Below are positions 1 through 7,350 of a stretch of 32,646 bases of DNA, piece after piece. Source of the DNA: Nitrospirota bacterium. GTDB lineage: Bacteria > Nitrospirota > Nitrospiria > JACQBW01. The notes beneath the pieces are model-generated. The model ran no database searches and was not told the origin of the DNA. It saw only the letters and a program-made list of their open reading frames with translations. Within the stretch, counting starts at the first letter, position 1. The number at the start of each line of letters is the position of its first letter. Location of the stretch: contig JACOTA010000028.1 in the NCBI GenBank assembly GCA_016178585.1, positions 1 through 32,646 of the forward strand. Direction: 5' to 3'. The position numbers and the translations under genes are program-made.

Positions 1-80
1 ACCGCAATCGTAACCAGGGTTGCCAGATAGGTAAACCCCTGTTTTGTAAAAAGGATTTTGAACGTGTTATTTGAATTCAT
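1..80 (-). CDS. Pseudopilin-like protein, N-terminal fragment (cut by window start)
   Basis: The minus-strand ATG at 80-78 opens a frame of 26 complete codons that runs off the left edge with no stop. The sequence shows a short basic leader ending K-Q-G, followed by the hydrophobic run FTYLATLVTIA. This is a class III (type IV prepilin) signal, with predicted cleavage between Gly15 and Phe16. Position +5 of the mature form is Ala rather than the usual Glu, as in the FTYL-type pseudopilins of type II secretion-like systems. An AAGG sits about 5 bases upstream of the ATG on that strand. The gene is divergent from the sensor lipoprotein at 236. Its product would be inserted in the inner membrane and processed by a prepilin peptidase. 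The fragment is short, so the assignment rests on the leader peptide alone. Confidence 0.6.
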   Translation of the reverse strand, partial: MNSNNTFKILFTKQGFTYLATLVTIA

Positions 81-170
81 TTTGACCTTATCCTAAATCA
101 ACTCAAGAAAAGACTCAAGTTTATTCATTGAACCTTTCATTCTTGAATCAATTCGTATCGATAATAAAGA

Positions 171-200
171 TTGACTTATTTTTCATAAAAAATGTAAAAT
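171..200 (+). promoter_or_regulatory. Sigma-70-type promoter candidate for the sensor lipoprotein gene
   Basis: TTGACT (171-176) is followed after 18 bp by TAAAAT (195-200), five of six matches in each box. Transcription would start near 207 and leave a leader of about 30 bases before the GTG at 236. The region is AT-rich, which raises the chance of a random match. Confidence 0.5.
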
Positions 201-235
201 TTCCCAACGATTTTTTTTAATGGCAAAGGGAAAAA

Positions 236-1327
236 GTGAAGCGCGCATCTTCTTTATTACTTGTTTCGATCATATTTCATTTTTTTCTTTCCTGTTCGTC
301 CTCCTCTCCAAACCCGTCTTCAAATTTAAACCGTAAAAATTCAGTAAAACCTGTCTGGACCAATTATCAAATTAACGCCGGCGTTCACGCCATTGCCTTC
401 GAAGACCATTATATTTGGGTGGGAACTGAACAGGGGGTTCTCCTCTATGACATCCAGCAGGAGAAAATCGTCAAAAAGATTAACAACCAAAACGGATTGC
501 TCTCAAATGATGTAACCTCCATTGATATTGACCCGGAAGGAAACAAATGGATCGGTACCCATGGCGGAGGATTGGTCTTAATAGGCGGGGGCGTTAAAGG
601 GAGGATAAAAAAAATTTATAATGCGCCGACCTTAGCCGATCCTTTTGTTTATAAAACGGTCTTTGATGCGCAAGGGCGTTTGTGGGTAGCGACGTGGAAA
701 GGGGTTAGTTTATTTGACGGGAAAGTCTGGAAAAAGTTCACCAAAGAAGATGGTTTAATAGACAATTGGGTCTATTCCCTGGGAATTGATCAAACCGGAA
801 CCCTTTGGTTCGGAACCGAAGGCGGCGTTAACTCCTTCGACGGGAAAACCTGGCAGACGTTTACGCATAAAGAAGGTCTGGGAGCCGAATTAAAGGATAT
901 TCCCGAGTTTGAGAAAATTGTGAACGCGAGCCGCCATCATGCCTCAACCCCCGGTAAAGAAGCCGAAGGGTATAACCCCAATTATGTTCTCTCCCTGGCG
1001 ATAGACCATGAGGGAACAAAGTGGTTTGGAACCTGGGGCGCCGGTTTATCACGGTTTGACGGCAAAGTTTGGAAAAACTTCACGGCAAAAGACGGGCTTC
1101 CGGGAAATTTTGTGGCCGATATTTTCGTCGATTCAGATGACGGAATTTGGATCGGCACTGAAGGGGGAGTGGGATATTTCAATGGGAAAGAATGGAATAA
1201 ATATACCCGGAATGACGGTTTAGTTGATGACTCCGTTTTCACGATTACCCGGGATAAAAGAGGGTCTAAGTGGTTTGGAACCATGGATGGGCTGAGTAAA
1301 TTAGAGGGTTTTGTTCCTAATTTATAG
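236..1327 (+). CDS. Two-component-regulator-propeller lipoprotein (sensor-like, no kinase)
   Basis: This is a 363-residue protein starting at GTG 236, with AAAGGG five bases upstream. It has a signal peptide ending in a lipobox (F-L-S-C20), so it is probably a periplasm-facing or surface lipoprotein. The rest is a series of roughly 40-residue blades with the hallmark W(I/V/F)GT..GG(V/L)..F(D/N)GK.W..(F/Y)T..DGL. This matches the ligand-binding beta-propeller of hybrid two-component sensors (Reg_prop family). No transmembrane helix, Y_Y_Y domain, histidine kinase or GGDEF domain follows. It is therefore a stand-alone propeller that would bind an extracellular ligand or protein partner. It lies just upstream of the cytochrome cluster, separated from it by 164 bp that contain a sigma-54-like promoter. 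Family assignment is firm; ligand and partner are unknown. Confidence 0.8.
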   Translation: MKRASSLLLVSIIFHFFLSCSSSSPNPSSNLNRKNSVKPVWTNYQINAGVHAIAFEDHYIWVGTEQGVLLYDIQQEKIVKKINNQNGLLSNDVTSIDIDPEGNKWIGTHGGGLVLIGGGVKGRIKKIYNAPTLADPFVYKTVFDAQGRLWVATWKGVSLFDGKVWKKFTKEDGLIDNWVYSLGIDQTGTLWFGTEGGVNSFDGKTWQTFTHKEGLGAELKDIPEFEKIVNASRHHASTPGKEAEGYNPNYVLSLAIDHEGTKWFGTWGAGLSRFDGKVWKNFTAKDGLPGNFVADIFVDSDDGIWIGTEGGVGYFNGKEWNKYTRNDGLVDDSVFTITRDKRGSKWFGTMDGLSKLEGFVPNL

Positions 1328-1442
1328 GTCTTTTTCTCCATAATAGTGGAAAACAAATGGCTTCTAAAGGGATAATCTAATTTTTAAAGGGTTTCTTATT
1401 CATATCTAGCTGATATTAAAGGAAAAAATACAGAAATATCGC

Positions 1443-1458
1443 TGGTATTTTTTTTGCA
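1443..1458 (+). promoter_or_regulatory. Sigma-54 (RpoN) -24/-12 promoter candidate
   Basis: TGGTATTTTTTTTGCA matches the RpoN consensus TGGCAC-N5-TTGCW: GG at 1444-1445 and GC at 1456-1457 are separated by exactly 10 bases, with the TTGCA end intact. Transcription would start near 1469, about 23 bases before the ATG at 1492. No obvious Shine-Dalgarno lies in that short leader. It would make expression of the cytochrome cluster dependent on an enhancer-binding activator; no such gene lies in the window. Confidence 0.6.
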
Positions 1459-1491
1459 TAAAATTTAGGCATTATCAACTTTTATCGTGCT

Positions 1492-2313
1492 ATGGATCGA
1501 TTCTCTATTCAAATAGTGCTAGGACTTTTTTTAATGGTTTTTGTTACTTCTCAGGCCGTTAAAGATGTAAAAGGGGGGACCATTATCAGATCCCGCCATG
1601 ATTTAAACGCACTCAACCAAAGGGGATATAATACGGTTACAGGTCCAATGACTGGCGGTTCTTTTAACGAATATGGTGAAACCTGTATTTATTGTCATAC
1701 GCCCCATAACAGCAATCCCGTTGCTCCGTTATGGAATCGCGATCTTCCCAATCCGTCGGGATATCAGATGTACTCCAGCCCGAATTTTGATTCTAAAGTG
1801 GCCGCTCCTGACGGGATCTCTCTGGCCTGTCTTTCTTGCCACGACGGAAGTGTCGCAGTCGACTCCGTTGTCAATAAACCCAAATATCATAGCTGGCTCG
1901 ATGCGATGGTCCACTACAAAATGAGTCCTGAAGGGGGTATTGGTTCAGATAGCTGCGGCAAATGCCATAACCGGTTGGAAGGGGCCTACGGAGGTGTGGG
2001 CGCGACGGGTATCGGTGCCGCGCATGACGCTACAATCCGGTATTTGACCCGCGATTTAAGGGATGATCATCCTATTTCAATGACCTTTCCTAATCGGGAT
2101 ATTGATCCAGGGTTCAATCAACCTACGCTGATTAAAAAGGATGGCGGAATGATGTTCCCAAACGGTGTTCAGACCTTTGAAGATAATAAGGTGCAGTGCG
2201 CGAGTTGCCACGATCCCCATAATCCCGATGAAAAAAACCTGGAAGGAAGGGACCCCTTCTTGAGAACGAGTAATAAGAATAGCGCGTTGTGTCTAACCTG
2301 CCATGTTAAATAG
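1492..2313 (+). CDS. Pentaheme c-type cytochrome, OmcE/OmcS-like (doubled CXXCH family)
   Basis: This is a 273-residue secreted protein. The signal peptide covers about residues 1-22 (cleavage after S-Q-A). Five CXXCH heme sites lie at residues 65-69, 113-117, 155-159, 236-240 and 267-271. Seven further His residues (36, 72, 133, 141, 178, 193, 243) could supply the distal ligands for bis-His hemes. The order of motifs is RHDLN, CIYCHTPH, PLWNR, CLSCHDG, DDHPIS, CASCHDPH and a C-terminal CLTCH three residues from the end. From memory, this is the layout of the small multiheme cytochromes that polymerise into extracellular filaments (OmcE, OmcS). The CGKCH site at 155 is extra compared with the tetraheme form. 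The gene follows a sigma-54-like promoter and heads the cluster. Polymerisation is inferred from family resemblance only. Confidence 0.85.
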   Translation: MDRFSIQIVLGLFLMVFVTSQAVKDVKGGTIIRSRHDLNALNQRGYNTVTGPMTGGSFNEYGETCIYCHTPHNSNPVAPLWNRDLPNPSGYQMYSSPNFDSKVAAPDGISLACLSCHDGSVAVDSVVNKPKYHSWLDAMVHYKMSPEGGIGSDSCGKCHNRLEGAYGGVGATGIGAAHDATIRYLTRDLRDDHPISMTFPNRDIDPGFNQPTLIKKDGGMMFPNGVQTFEDNKVQCASCHDPHNPDEKNLEGRDPFLRTSNKNSALCLTCHVK

Positions 2314-2437
2314 CAGGCTGTTGAAAAAGCCTCATTTGCTGCGTTCTCGTTGGTCGGCAATCCTCACGTACTGACCGTGTACGCTCCGGGTTGCCTCCCT
2401 CCTGCGGCCTGGCAACTGAAGCTTTTTGAACAGCCTG
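2314..2437. repeat. Terminal-inverted-repeat element, short copy (124 bp)
   Basis: The left end CAGGCTGTTGAAAAAGC and the right end GCTTTTTGAACAGCCTG are inverted repeats with one mismatch. The interior is also palindromic: GGCAA (2356-2360) with TTGCC (2391-2395), and CGTAC (2367-2371) with GTACG (2379-2383). Each terminus alone can fold as AGGCT...AGCCT. The element begins at the base after the cytochrome stop codon (TAG 2311-2313) and has no coding capacity. A 208-bp relative lies at 25920-26127. It resembles a non-autonomous MITE-like or REP-like element, and as RNA it could form a long stem that attenuates read-through. Confidence 0.85.
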
Positions 2438-2446
2438 AAATAGTAG

Positions 2447-2468
2447 GGGCAGGTCCCTGTGCCTGCCC
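2447..2468. repeat. Short hairpin repeat GGGCAGG/CCTGCCC
   Basis: GGGCAGG (2447-2453) and CCTGCCC (2462-2468) form a perfect 7-bp stem around the 8-base loop TCCCTGTG, in the leader of the NHL gene. There is no U-run after it, so it is not a standard terminator. It looks like a dispersed palindromic repeat; no second copy was found in this window. Confidence 0.6.
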
Positions 2469-2491
2469 TGTAAAATGTTAAAAGGATTGAA

Positions 2492-3538
2492 GTGTTGATT
2501 AAAAATTATTGCCAGATTGGATCAGTTATAACGATCCTCCTGTTTGTGGGGTGCGCGACAGCGCCTGTTCAAAAAACAGAAATTATTTGGCCGTTACCTC
2601 CCGACCCGCCACGGATCAAATTTGTTAAAACGATTGAATCGGCTAAAGAGGTGGAGAAGGAAAGTTTTGGAAAGTCGGTCATGCAATTCCTGGTCGGCAA
2701 AGATCCGACGGTCCATCTTCAAAAACCCTATGCGGTCCATGCAGACCGGAAGCAGAGAGTTTATGTGGCCGATTCAGCCTGGCGGAAAATTCTGGTTATG
2801 GATTACGCGAAGAAAGAGTTTATGTTCCTCGGGTTAGACGGGCCGGGGATTTTAAGCAGGCCGATGGGGGTCACCACCGATTTCACAGGAAATATTTATG
2901 TTTCCGATACGGTTGGAAAACGAGTCGTCGTTTATGATCCGAATGGAAAATACCTCCTGGCCATGGGTGGAAAAGAAATTTTTGAAGAACCGGTTGGCAT
3001 TGCGGTAAATGACAAATTACGGCGGGTTTATGTTGTCGATACCCGGAAACATAACGTCGACATCTTTGATTTTGAAGGAAGGTTCCTCTCCGATTTTGGC
3101 GGGAGAGGCGTAAACGATGGTCAGTTTAATTTTCCGACCAACCTGGCCGTCGATCCGGATGGAAAAGTTTACGTCATGGATACCTTTAATTTTAGAGTCC
3201 AGATTTTTGATTCCGACGGCCGGTTTTTATCTAAATTTGGGAGTGTGGGCACAGGATTAGGCCAGTTTTCAAAACCGAAAGGAATTGGGGTAGACAGTGA
3301 AGGCCATATTTACGTCGTCGATGCGGCATTTAATAATGTTCAAATCTTTGATCAGGAGGGCCGCCTTCTCCTCTTTTTTGGCGATCTCGGAGCACGAGAC
3401 GGCCAGATGTATCTGCCGGCGGGTCTCTGGATTGATGAGAATGATCAGATTTATGTAGCGGATCAATACAACAAACGAATTGATGTTTACCAATATTTAG
3501 GAGAGAGGTGGAAAACTCGGCAACAGACGCCTAAATAA
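2492..3538 (+). CDS. Six-bladed NHL-repeat lipoprotein, first copy
   Basis: This is a 348-residue protein starting at GTG 2492, with AAAGG about six bases upstream. The lipobox is F-V-G-C21, so it is a predicted lipoprotein. A Pro-rich linker (WPLPPDPPRIKFVKTI, residues 33-48) leads into six NHL repeats (about residues 75-340). Each has the pattern P.G(I/V)..D..G.(I/V)YV.D....R(V)QIFD..G.FL..FG, enough for one closed six-bladed propeller. NHL propellers bind proteins, polysaccharide or other surface ligands; no enzymatic residues are evident. It lies between the 5-heme and 4-heme cytochrome genes and is clearly paralogous to the protein at 7351-8412, including the Pro-rich linker. That placement suggests a periplasmic or surface assembly partner of the cytochromes. 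The role is inferred. Confidence 0.8.
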   Translation: MLIKNYCQIGSVITILLFVGCATAPVQKTEIIWPLPPDPPRIKFVKTIESAKEVEKESFGKSVMQFLVGKDPTVHLQKPYAVHADRKQRVYVADSAWRKILVMDYAKKEFMFLGLDGPGILSRPMGVTTDFTGNIYVSDTVGKRVVVYDPNGKYLLAMGGKEIFEEPVGIAVNDKLRRVYVVDTRKHNVDIFDFEGRFLSDFGGRGVNDGQFNFPTNLAVDPDGKVYVMDTFNFRVQIFDSDGRFLSKFGSVGTGLGQFSKPKGIGVDSEGHIYVVDAAFNNVQIFDQEGRLLLFFGDLGARDGQMYLPAGLWIDENDQIYVADQYNKRIDVYQYLGERWKTRQQTPK

Positions 3539-3578
3539 TCTCTGAATTTAGCTTATAAAATTACGGAAAGGATGAACC

Positions 3579-4616
3579 ATGATGAGCGACTTGAGGTTTT
3601 TCAAAAGTTTTTTTATTTTAATTTTTGTTTTGTTTTCTGTTAATGGAGTTGATGCTTCTGAAGATATTGCTCATACCAAACATAATTTGGCGGCAAATCC
3701 TGATATTCTGGCATCATCTAATGGCACTATTAATTTAAATGGCGATATCTGTGTCTTCTGCCATACCCCCCATGGTGGGCGAACCGATGTGGCGGGTGGA
3801 GGAGCTCCCTTATGGAACAGAAGACTTCCTGTAGCAGGGGCTTATACGCCTTATACGAGTCCAAATTTCGATGCCGCCGGGTCTAATCCGGGACAGCCAA
3901 AAGGGGTCTCTCTGGCGTGTCTTTCCTGCCATGATGGTACAATTGCTTTTGATTCCCTGATCAATGCCCCAGGATCCGGAGGATTTTTTACTTCGAATAA
4001 AACCGCAACCGGGCCAGGAGGGAGTATCGGATTAAACTTTACCCTTAATGGGGGGGTGGACCCGACCAATAAAACTTTTAAATCCGGCAATCGAACAGAT
4101 AGCACCATTGGAGGATTTGCCTTTTATGATTCGGCAGGTGTGAGCAATGGAAACGCGGGAGGAGCGGCTCCTTTTCCCAATCTAACCACCGATTTGTCGG
4201 ATGACCATCCGGTCGGCATGGTGATCCCGGCCACCGATCCCCAATTTAATGAAATCCGAACCAATTTAACCAACATTGCCGTTCAGGGGACGGATGGTCA
4301 TCTGGCGGGATCTAACAAAGTGTTTTGGATTACCCGTGATGCCGCAAGTTTGCAGACGGATAAACGGGACCGTTTAAGGGCTTATCCCTCCACTTTTCCC
4401 ACAAATCCTGATGATGCCTATATTGAATGCGCTTCGTGTCATAATCCGCATGAAGCCAGCCGGCCGGGGGGGCAACCCGCGTCAACGGCCCCTATTAATG
4501 TGACAACCGTCAACAATTCCCGTTTCTTAAGAGCGCCCACGCCTTCTCAACCAGGGATCGACATGAATGATCGAAATGCAAGCAGTGCCTTATGTCTAAG
4601 CTGTCATCAAAAATAG
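3579..4616 (+). CDS. Tetraheme c-type cytochrome, OmcE-like
   Basis: This is a 345-residue secreted protein with an AAGGA site ahead of ATG 3579. The signal peptide ends near D-A26. Four CXXCH sites lie at residues 58-62, 114-118, 284-288 and 339-343. Six other His residues (32, 35, 65, 210, 241, 291) cover four bis-His hemes. Conserved blocks are AHTKHNL, CVFCHTPHGG, PLWNR, CLSCHDGT, DDHPVG, CASCHNPH and a terminal CLSCHQK. The heme number and order match what I recall of OmcE, but the chain is longer. A Gly/Asn/Thr-rich insertion (about residues 130-205), lacking hemes, separates hemes 2 and 3 and may decorate a filament surface. The 3' end, coding the last heme motif, overlaps the start of the prolyl isomerase gene by 25 bp. 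Filament formation is inferred. Confidence 0.85.
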   Translation: MMSDLRFFKSFFILIFVLFSVNGVDASEDIAHTKHNLAANPDILASSNGTINLNGDICVFCHTPHGGRTDVAGGGAPLWNRRLPVAGAYTPYTSPNFDAAGSNPGQPKGVSLACLSCHDGTIAFDSLINAPGSGGFFTSNKTATGPGGSIGLNFTLNGGVDPTNKTFKSGNRTDSTIGGFAFYDSAGVSNGNAGGAAPFPNLTTDLSDDHPVGMVIPATDPQFNEIRTNLTNIAVQGTDGHLAGSNKVFWITRDAASLQTDKRDRLRAYPSTFPTNPDDAYIECASCHNPHEASRPGGQPASTAPINVTTVNNSRFLRAPTPSQPGIDMNDRNASSALCLSCHQK

Positions 4617-5467
4617 TTATTTATTTTTTTCTGGGTTTCTTTTTTTGGCAGGCGGGTCTTTCGTTTTCGCGGGGGGATGAGAATAAAGATGAAAAAAAGG
4701 GGAATTCCACCGAACAAAACAGGGAAAAGGTCATCGCGGAGGTCAACGGGGTTCCGATTTTAGAAGTGACTTTAAAGCAGGAGATGCGGAACTCCTTAAT
4801 TAACCTGGGGCATGGCGAACTTCCGCCTCAACGAATGGAAGAGATCAGGAGGGAGGTTTTGGACACCTTAATTGCCCGGGAGCTTGTCACGCAAAAGGCA
4901 AAAAAAGAGGGGGTCGATCCCAATGACCTGGTTAAAAAGGAAGTTTATGACAAGGCTCTGGTTCAGGAAGAGGAGATTAAAGCTTATTTCGAGAAGCATC
5001 AGGAAGAGTTTATGAAACCGGAAGGGGTCCGTCTCCGGCATCTTCTGGTGAGTGTCGACCCTTCAAGCTTTAACGAGGGGTGGAAGAGGGGATATGAGAA
5101 GGCGCTGGAACTTTCCGAGCGGGTAAAAAATGGGGAAGATTTTGAAAGTCTGGTTCAGAAATATTCCGACCCCGAGTCAAAATATTTTGGGGGAGATTTA
5201 AGAATTCAATATAAAGGGAAAATGGCGATGGCGGAATTTGACCAGGTGGCGTTTACCTTGAAAGAAAAAGAGGTGAGCGGTCCGATTCAAACCCTGTATG
5301 GATTTTCACTCATTCAGGTGGCGGAAAAGATACCGCCCGAACCTTTTCCATTTAGGGAAATCAATCAAGAGAAAATCAAGAAAAAGTTAGTTCAGGAAAA
5401 GGTAGATAAAAGAACAAGAGAATGGATAGGTGATTTAAAGAGTCCAGCCGTCATCAAAATTTATTAA
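4592..5467 (+). CDS. Parvulin-type peptidyl-prolyl cis-trans isomerase (PpiC/SurA/PrsA-like)
   Basis: This is a 291-residue secreted chaperone with an N-terminal hydrophobic segment at residues 8-25. A SurA_N-like helical part (about 47-125) carries AEVNGVPILEVTL and the helix DTLIARELVTQKAKKEGV. The PpiC rotamase domain spans about 145-248 and holds RLRHLLVS, FESLVQKYSDP, FGGDL, FDQVAFTLKEKEVSGPIQT and YGFSLIQV. It would catalyse proline isomerisation and aid folding of secreted or outer-membrane proteins in the periplasm. ATG 4592 is the only plausible start; it lies inside the upstream cytochrome gene and overlaps its last eight codons, so translation is probably coupled. The barrel gene follows after 45 bp, making the flanking cytochromes and barrel its likely clients. 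Family call is firm; clients are inferred. Confidence 0.9.
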   Translation: MSKLSSKIVIYFFLGFFFWQAGLSFSRGDENKDEKKGNSTEQNREKVIAEVNGVPILEVTLKQEMRNSLINLGHGELPPQRMEEIRREVLDTLIARELVTQKAKKEGVDPNDLVKKEVYDKALVQEEEIKAYFEKHQEEFMKPEGVRLRHLLVSVDPSSFNEGWKRGYEKALELSERVKNGEDFESLVQKYSDPESKYFGGDLRIQYKGKMAMAEFDQVAFTLKEKEVSGPIQTLYGFSLIQVAEKIPPEPFPFREINQEKIKKKLVQEKVDKRTREWIGDLKSPAVIKIY

Positions 5468-5512
5468 AATTAGAAAATAGTACGTTCTGAAATTTGAAGA
5501 TTCCAAGAGCCC

Positions 5513-7345
5513 ATGACGCAATCGTATGGCCGACAATTTAAAAAAATAATTCCTTGGAGGTTTCTTTTCAGAATTTTCCTGGTGATCGTCGTAATGAAGT
5601 TAATGGAAAGAGAAGCCGCCTTTGCGGCAATGAATGGGGCATTATCAGGTTCCATCGAAGGGGCCTATTTATATTCGGATATTGATAGTAATGGGACCAA
5701 AAGCTCAACTCGTGGAATTGAACAGAGGTACAATTTGCGGTATTCCCAAAATTTAATAGACTCCCGGCTCGGTTATTTCTCCGGCGCGGTCGGGTGGGCA
5801 GACGATCAAACCACACAATCAGGACCCAAAGAGGAATCGCGCCGGTATACCCTGAAAGATTATAATTTAAATCTGTCGCTTTTTCCGCGGTTTTCTCCCT
5901 TGGCCCTTTTTGCCCAGAAATCGGAGCGGGAAAACCAGTTTGACTTGACCACACACGACACGATCACGACCTATGGATTTGCCTGGCTTTTTACCCCTAT
6001 TTATCTGCCGCGCATAGCGGTTAATGGAACGCATACGACTTATACCAGTGATCGTTCCGGTCTTTTTCCGACCAGTGAAACCGATGTTTTATCGATCGAT
6101 TCAGGCGGGAGGTGGCGGAGTTTTAATGTGAATGCCCGCTATCTTTATAATCAGAGCAAAGACGAAAATGGAGAGACCAACTGGGGGCATGGAATTAATC
6201 TTAATCTTAACGGCGCGGTGACCCGGGCGTTAACGTTAGGGGCTTATGCCAATTACACCAATCGAGGGGGCACGGTACAGGGATTTAATTTTTATCAGGA
6301 AAACGCGCTGGGTTTAAATTTATTTTATTTGCCAAATCGGTTTTGGGATGGAAATCTCCGTTTTGACTTCATCGAATCGCCCGGCAGTTTGGATTTCAAA
6401 CGGTATCTGGTCAGCGGCGGGTTGAACCTTCACCCCACTTCAAAGCTGGATCTATTTAACAGCGCCCAGTATACAAGATTTGACACGGGAAACAGCCGGA
6501 CCGACTCAATTTTCGCGAATACAGGCCTCAATTACCGTCCTTTTTTTGGGTTGACGTTAACCGGCGGATTGGGAGCGGGAGCGACTAAACTTACGGGAGG
6601 CGGGGTGTCGTCGAAAAACTATTTTGGCCAGGCGAACTGGTCCGCCAACTATTTTAAAGTCCTTCCTCTCTTAAGGGTCAACGCCGGGTACGGAGGAAGC
6701 ATCAGTCAAAATCATAATGACACGGTGGGGGATTCGAGGGACCTTACGAATACCCTATCAGCCGGGATTGATAACACCCAAACCGAAATCATTCATGTCG
6801 GGGTAAATGGCACTTTAACGAAGATTCATCGGACCGTTCCTTCCCGGTCGGATGACCAGAACGAATTACGTCTGACGGCGCTGGCCGATAAACAGATCAG
6901 AAACATGATATTTTATAACGATTTCTTGATTTTGAATGGAAATTTAACCTACATAGATGTGTCAGGTTTTGGGGTCGATGGGAAAACCCTTTCGGAAGAA
7001 CTACATGGGAGTTACCAGTTTTTAACGGTGTTTACCCTTTTAGGAGACCTCTCGCATACCGAATACCCGTCGGGGCTTTATGGAAACAGCCTGACTGCGG
7101 CATCGGTTGACTTTTTAGGGAACATTAGACCCTGGATCAATGGCCTGTGGACCTTTAGCGTAAAAGAGTCGGTTAATGATTGGAAAAGCGCTCCGGCCCA
7201 AAAAACTTTTGAAGGGCAGACCCGGTTAAGTCATCAACTAGGGCGTCTGACGTTAAGTACCGATTATCAATATCTGCGAAATGATATCGGATCCATTAAC
7301 TCGGTCAGCCAGCAATTTTTAGTGAGGGCGATAAGGTCTTTTTAA
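5513..7345 (+). CDS. Outer-membrane beta-barrel protein (putative conduit or export barrel)
   Basis: This is a 610-residue protein. Residues 9-38 look like an N-terminal basic and hydrophobic export signal ending A-F-A, though the segment is interrupted by charged residues. The remainder is a succession of amphipathic strands with alternating aromatic and polar residues (for example LRYSQNLIDSRLGYFSGAV and GLNLFYLPNRFWDGNLRFDF). The chain ends ...VRAIRSF, a C-terminal Phe typical of BAM-inserted barrels. No heme motif, TonB box or POTRA domain is seen. The strand-rich length would suit a large barrel of about 20-26 strands. It sits between the prolyl isomerase and the second NHL gene, among three multiheme cytochrome genes. 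It could be the porin of an electron conduit or the export channel for the filament subunits; the sequence does not decide between these. It is not close to any named porin I recognise. Confidence 0.7.
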   Translation: MTQSYGRQFKKIIPWRFLFRIFLVIVVMKLMEREAAFAAMNGALSGSIEGAYLYSDIDSNGTKSSTRGIEQRYNLRYSQNLIDSRLGYFSGAVGWADDQTTQSGPKEESRRYTLKDYNLNLSLFPRFSPLALFAQKSERENQFDLTTHDTITTYGFAWLFTPIYLPRIAVNGTHTTYTSDRSGLFPTSETDVLSIDSGGRWRSFNVNARYLYNQSKDENGETNWGHGINLNLNGAVTRALTLGAYANYTNRGGTVQGFNFYQENALGLNLFYLPNRFWDGNLRFDFIESPGSLDFKRYLVSGGLNLHPTSKLDLFNSAQYTRFDTGNSRTDSIFANTGLNYRPFFGLTLTGGLGAGATKLTGGGVSSKNYFGQANWSANYFKVLPLLRVNAGYGGSISQNHNDTVGDSRDLTNTLSAGIDNTQTEIIHVGVNGTLTKIHRTVPSRSDDQNELRLTALADKQIRNMIFYNDFLILNGNLTYIDVSGFGVDGKTLSEELHGSYQFLTVFTLLGDLSHTEYPSGLYGNSLTAASVDFLGNIRPWINGLWTFSVKESVNDWKSAPAQKTFEGQTRLSHQLGRLTLSTDYQYLRNDIGSINSVSQQFLVRAIRSF

Positions 7346-7350
7346 CAGGA

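Noticed and set aside
982-1356. Minus-strand frame of 124 residues opposite the propeller lipoprotein
   Set aside because: It is the mirror of a repetitive WFGT/GG coding region, has no ribosome site or family motif, and overlaps a firm gene completely.
1328-1360. Terminator after the sensor gene
   Set aside because: The TTTTCTCCA/TGGAAAA pairing is short, bulged and AT-rich, with no U-tract downstream.
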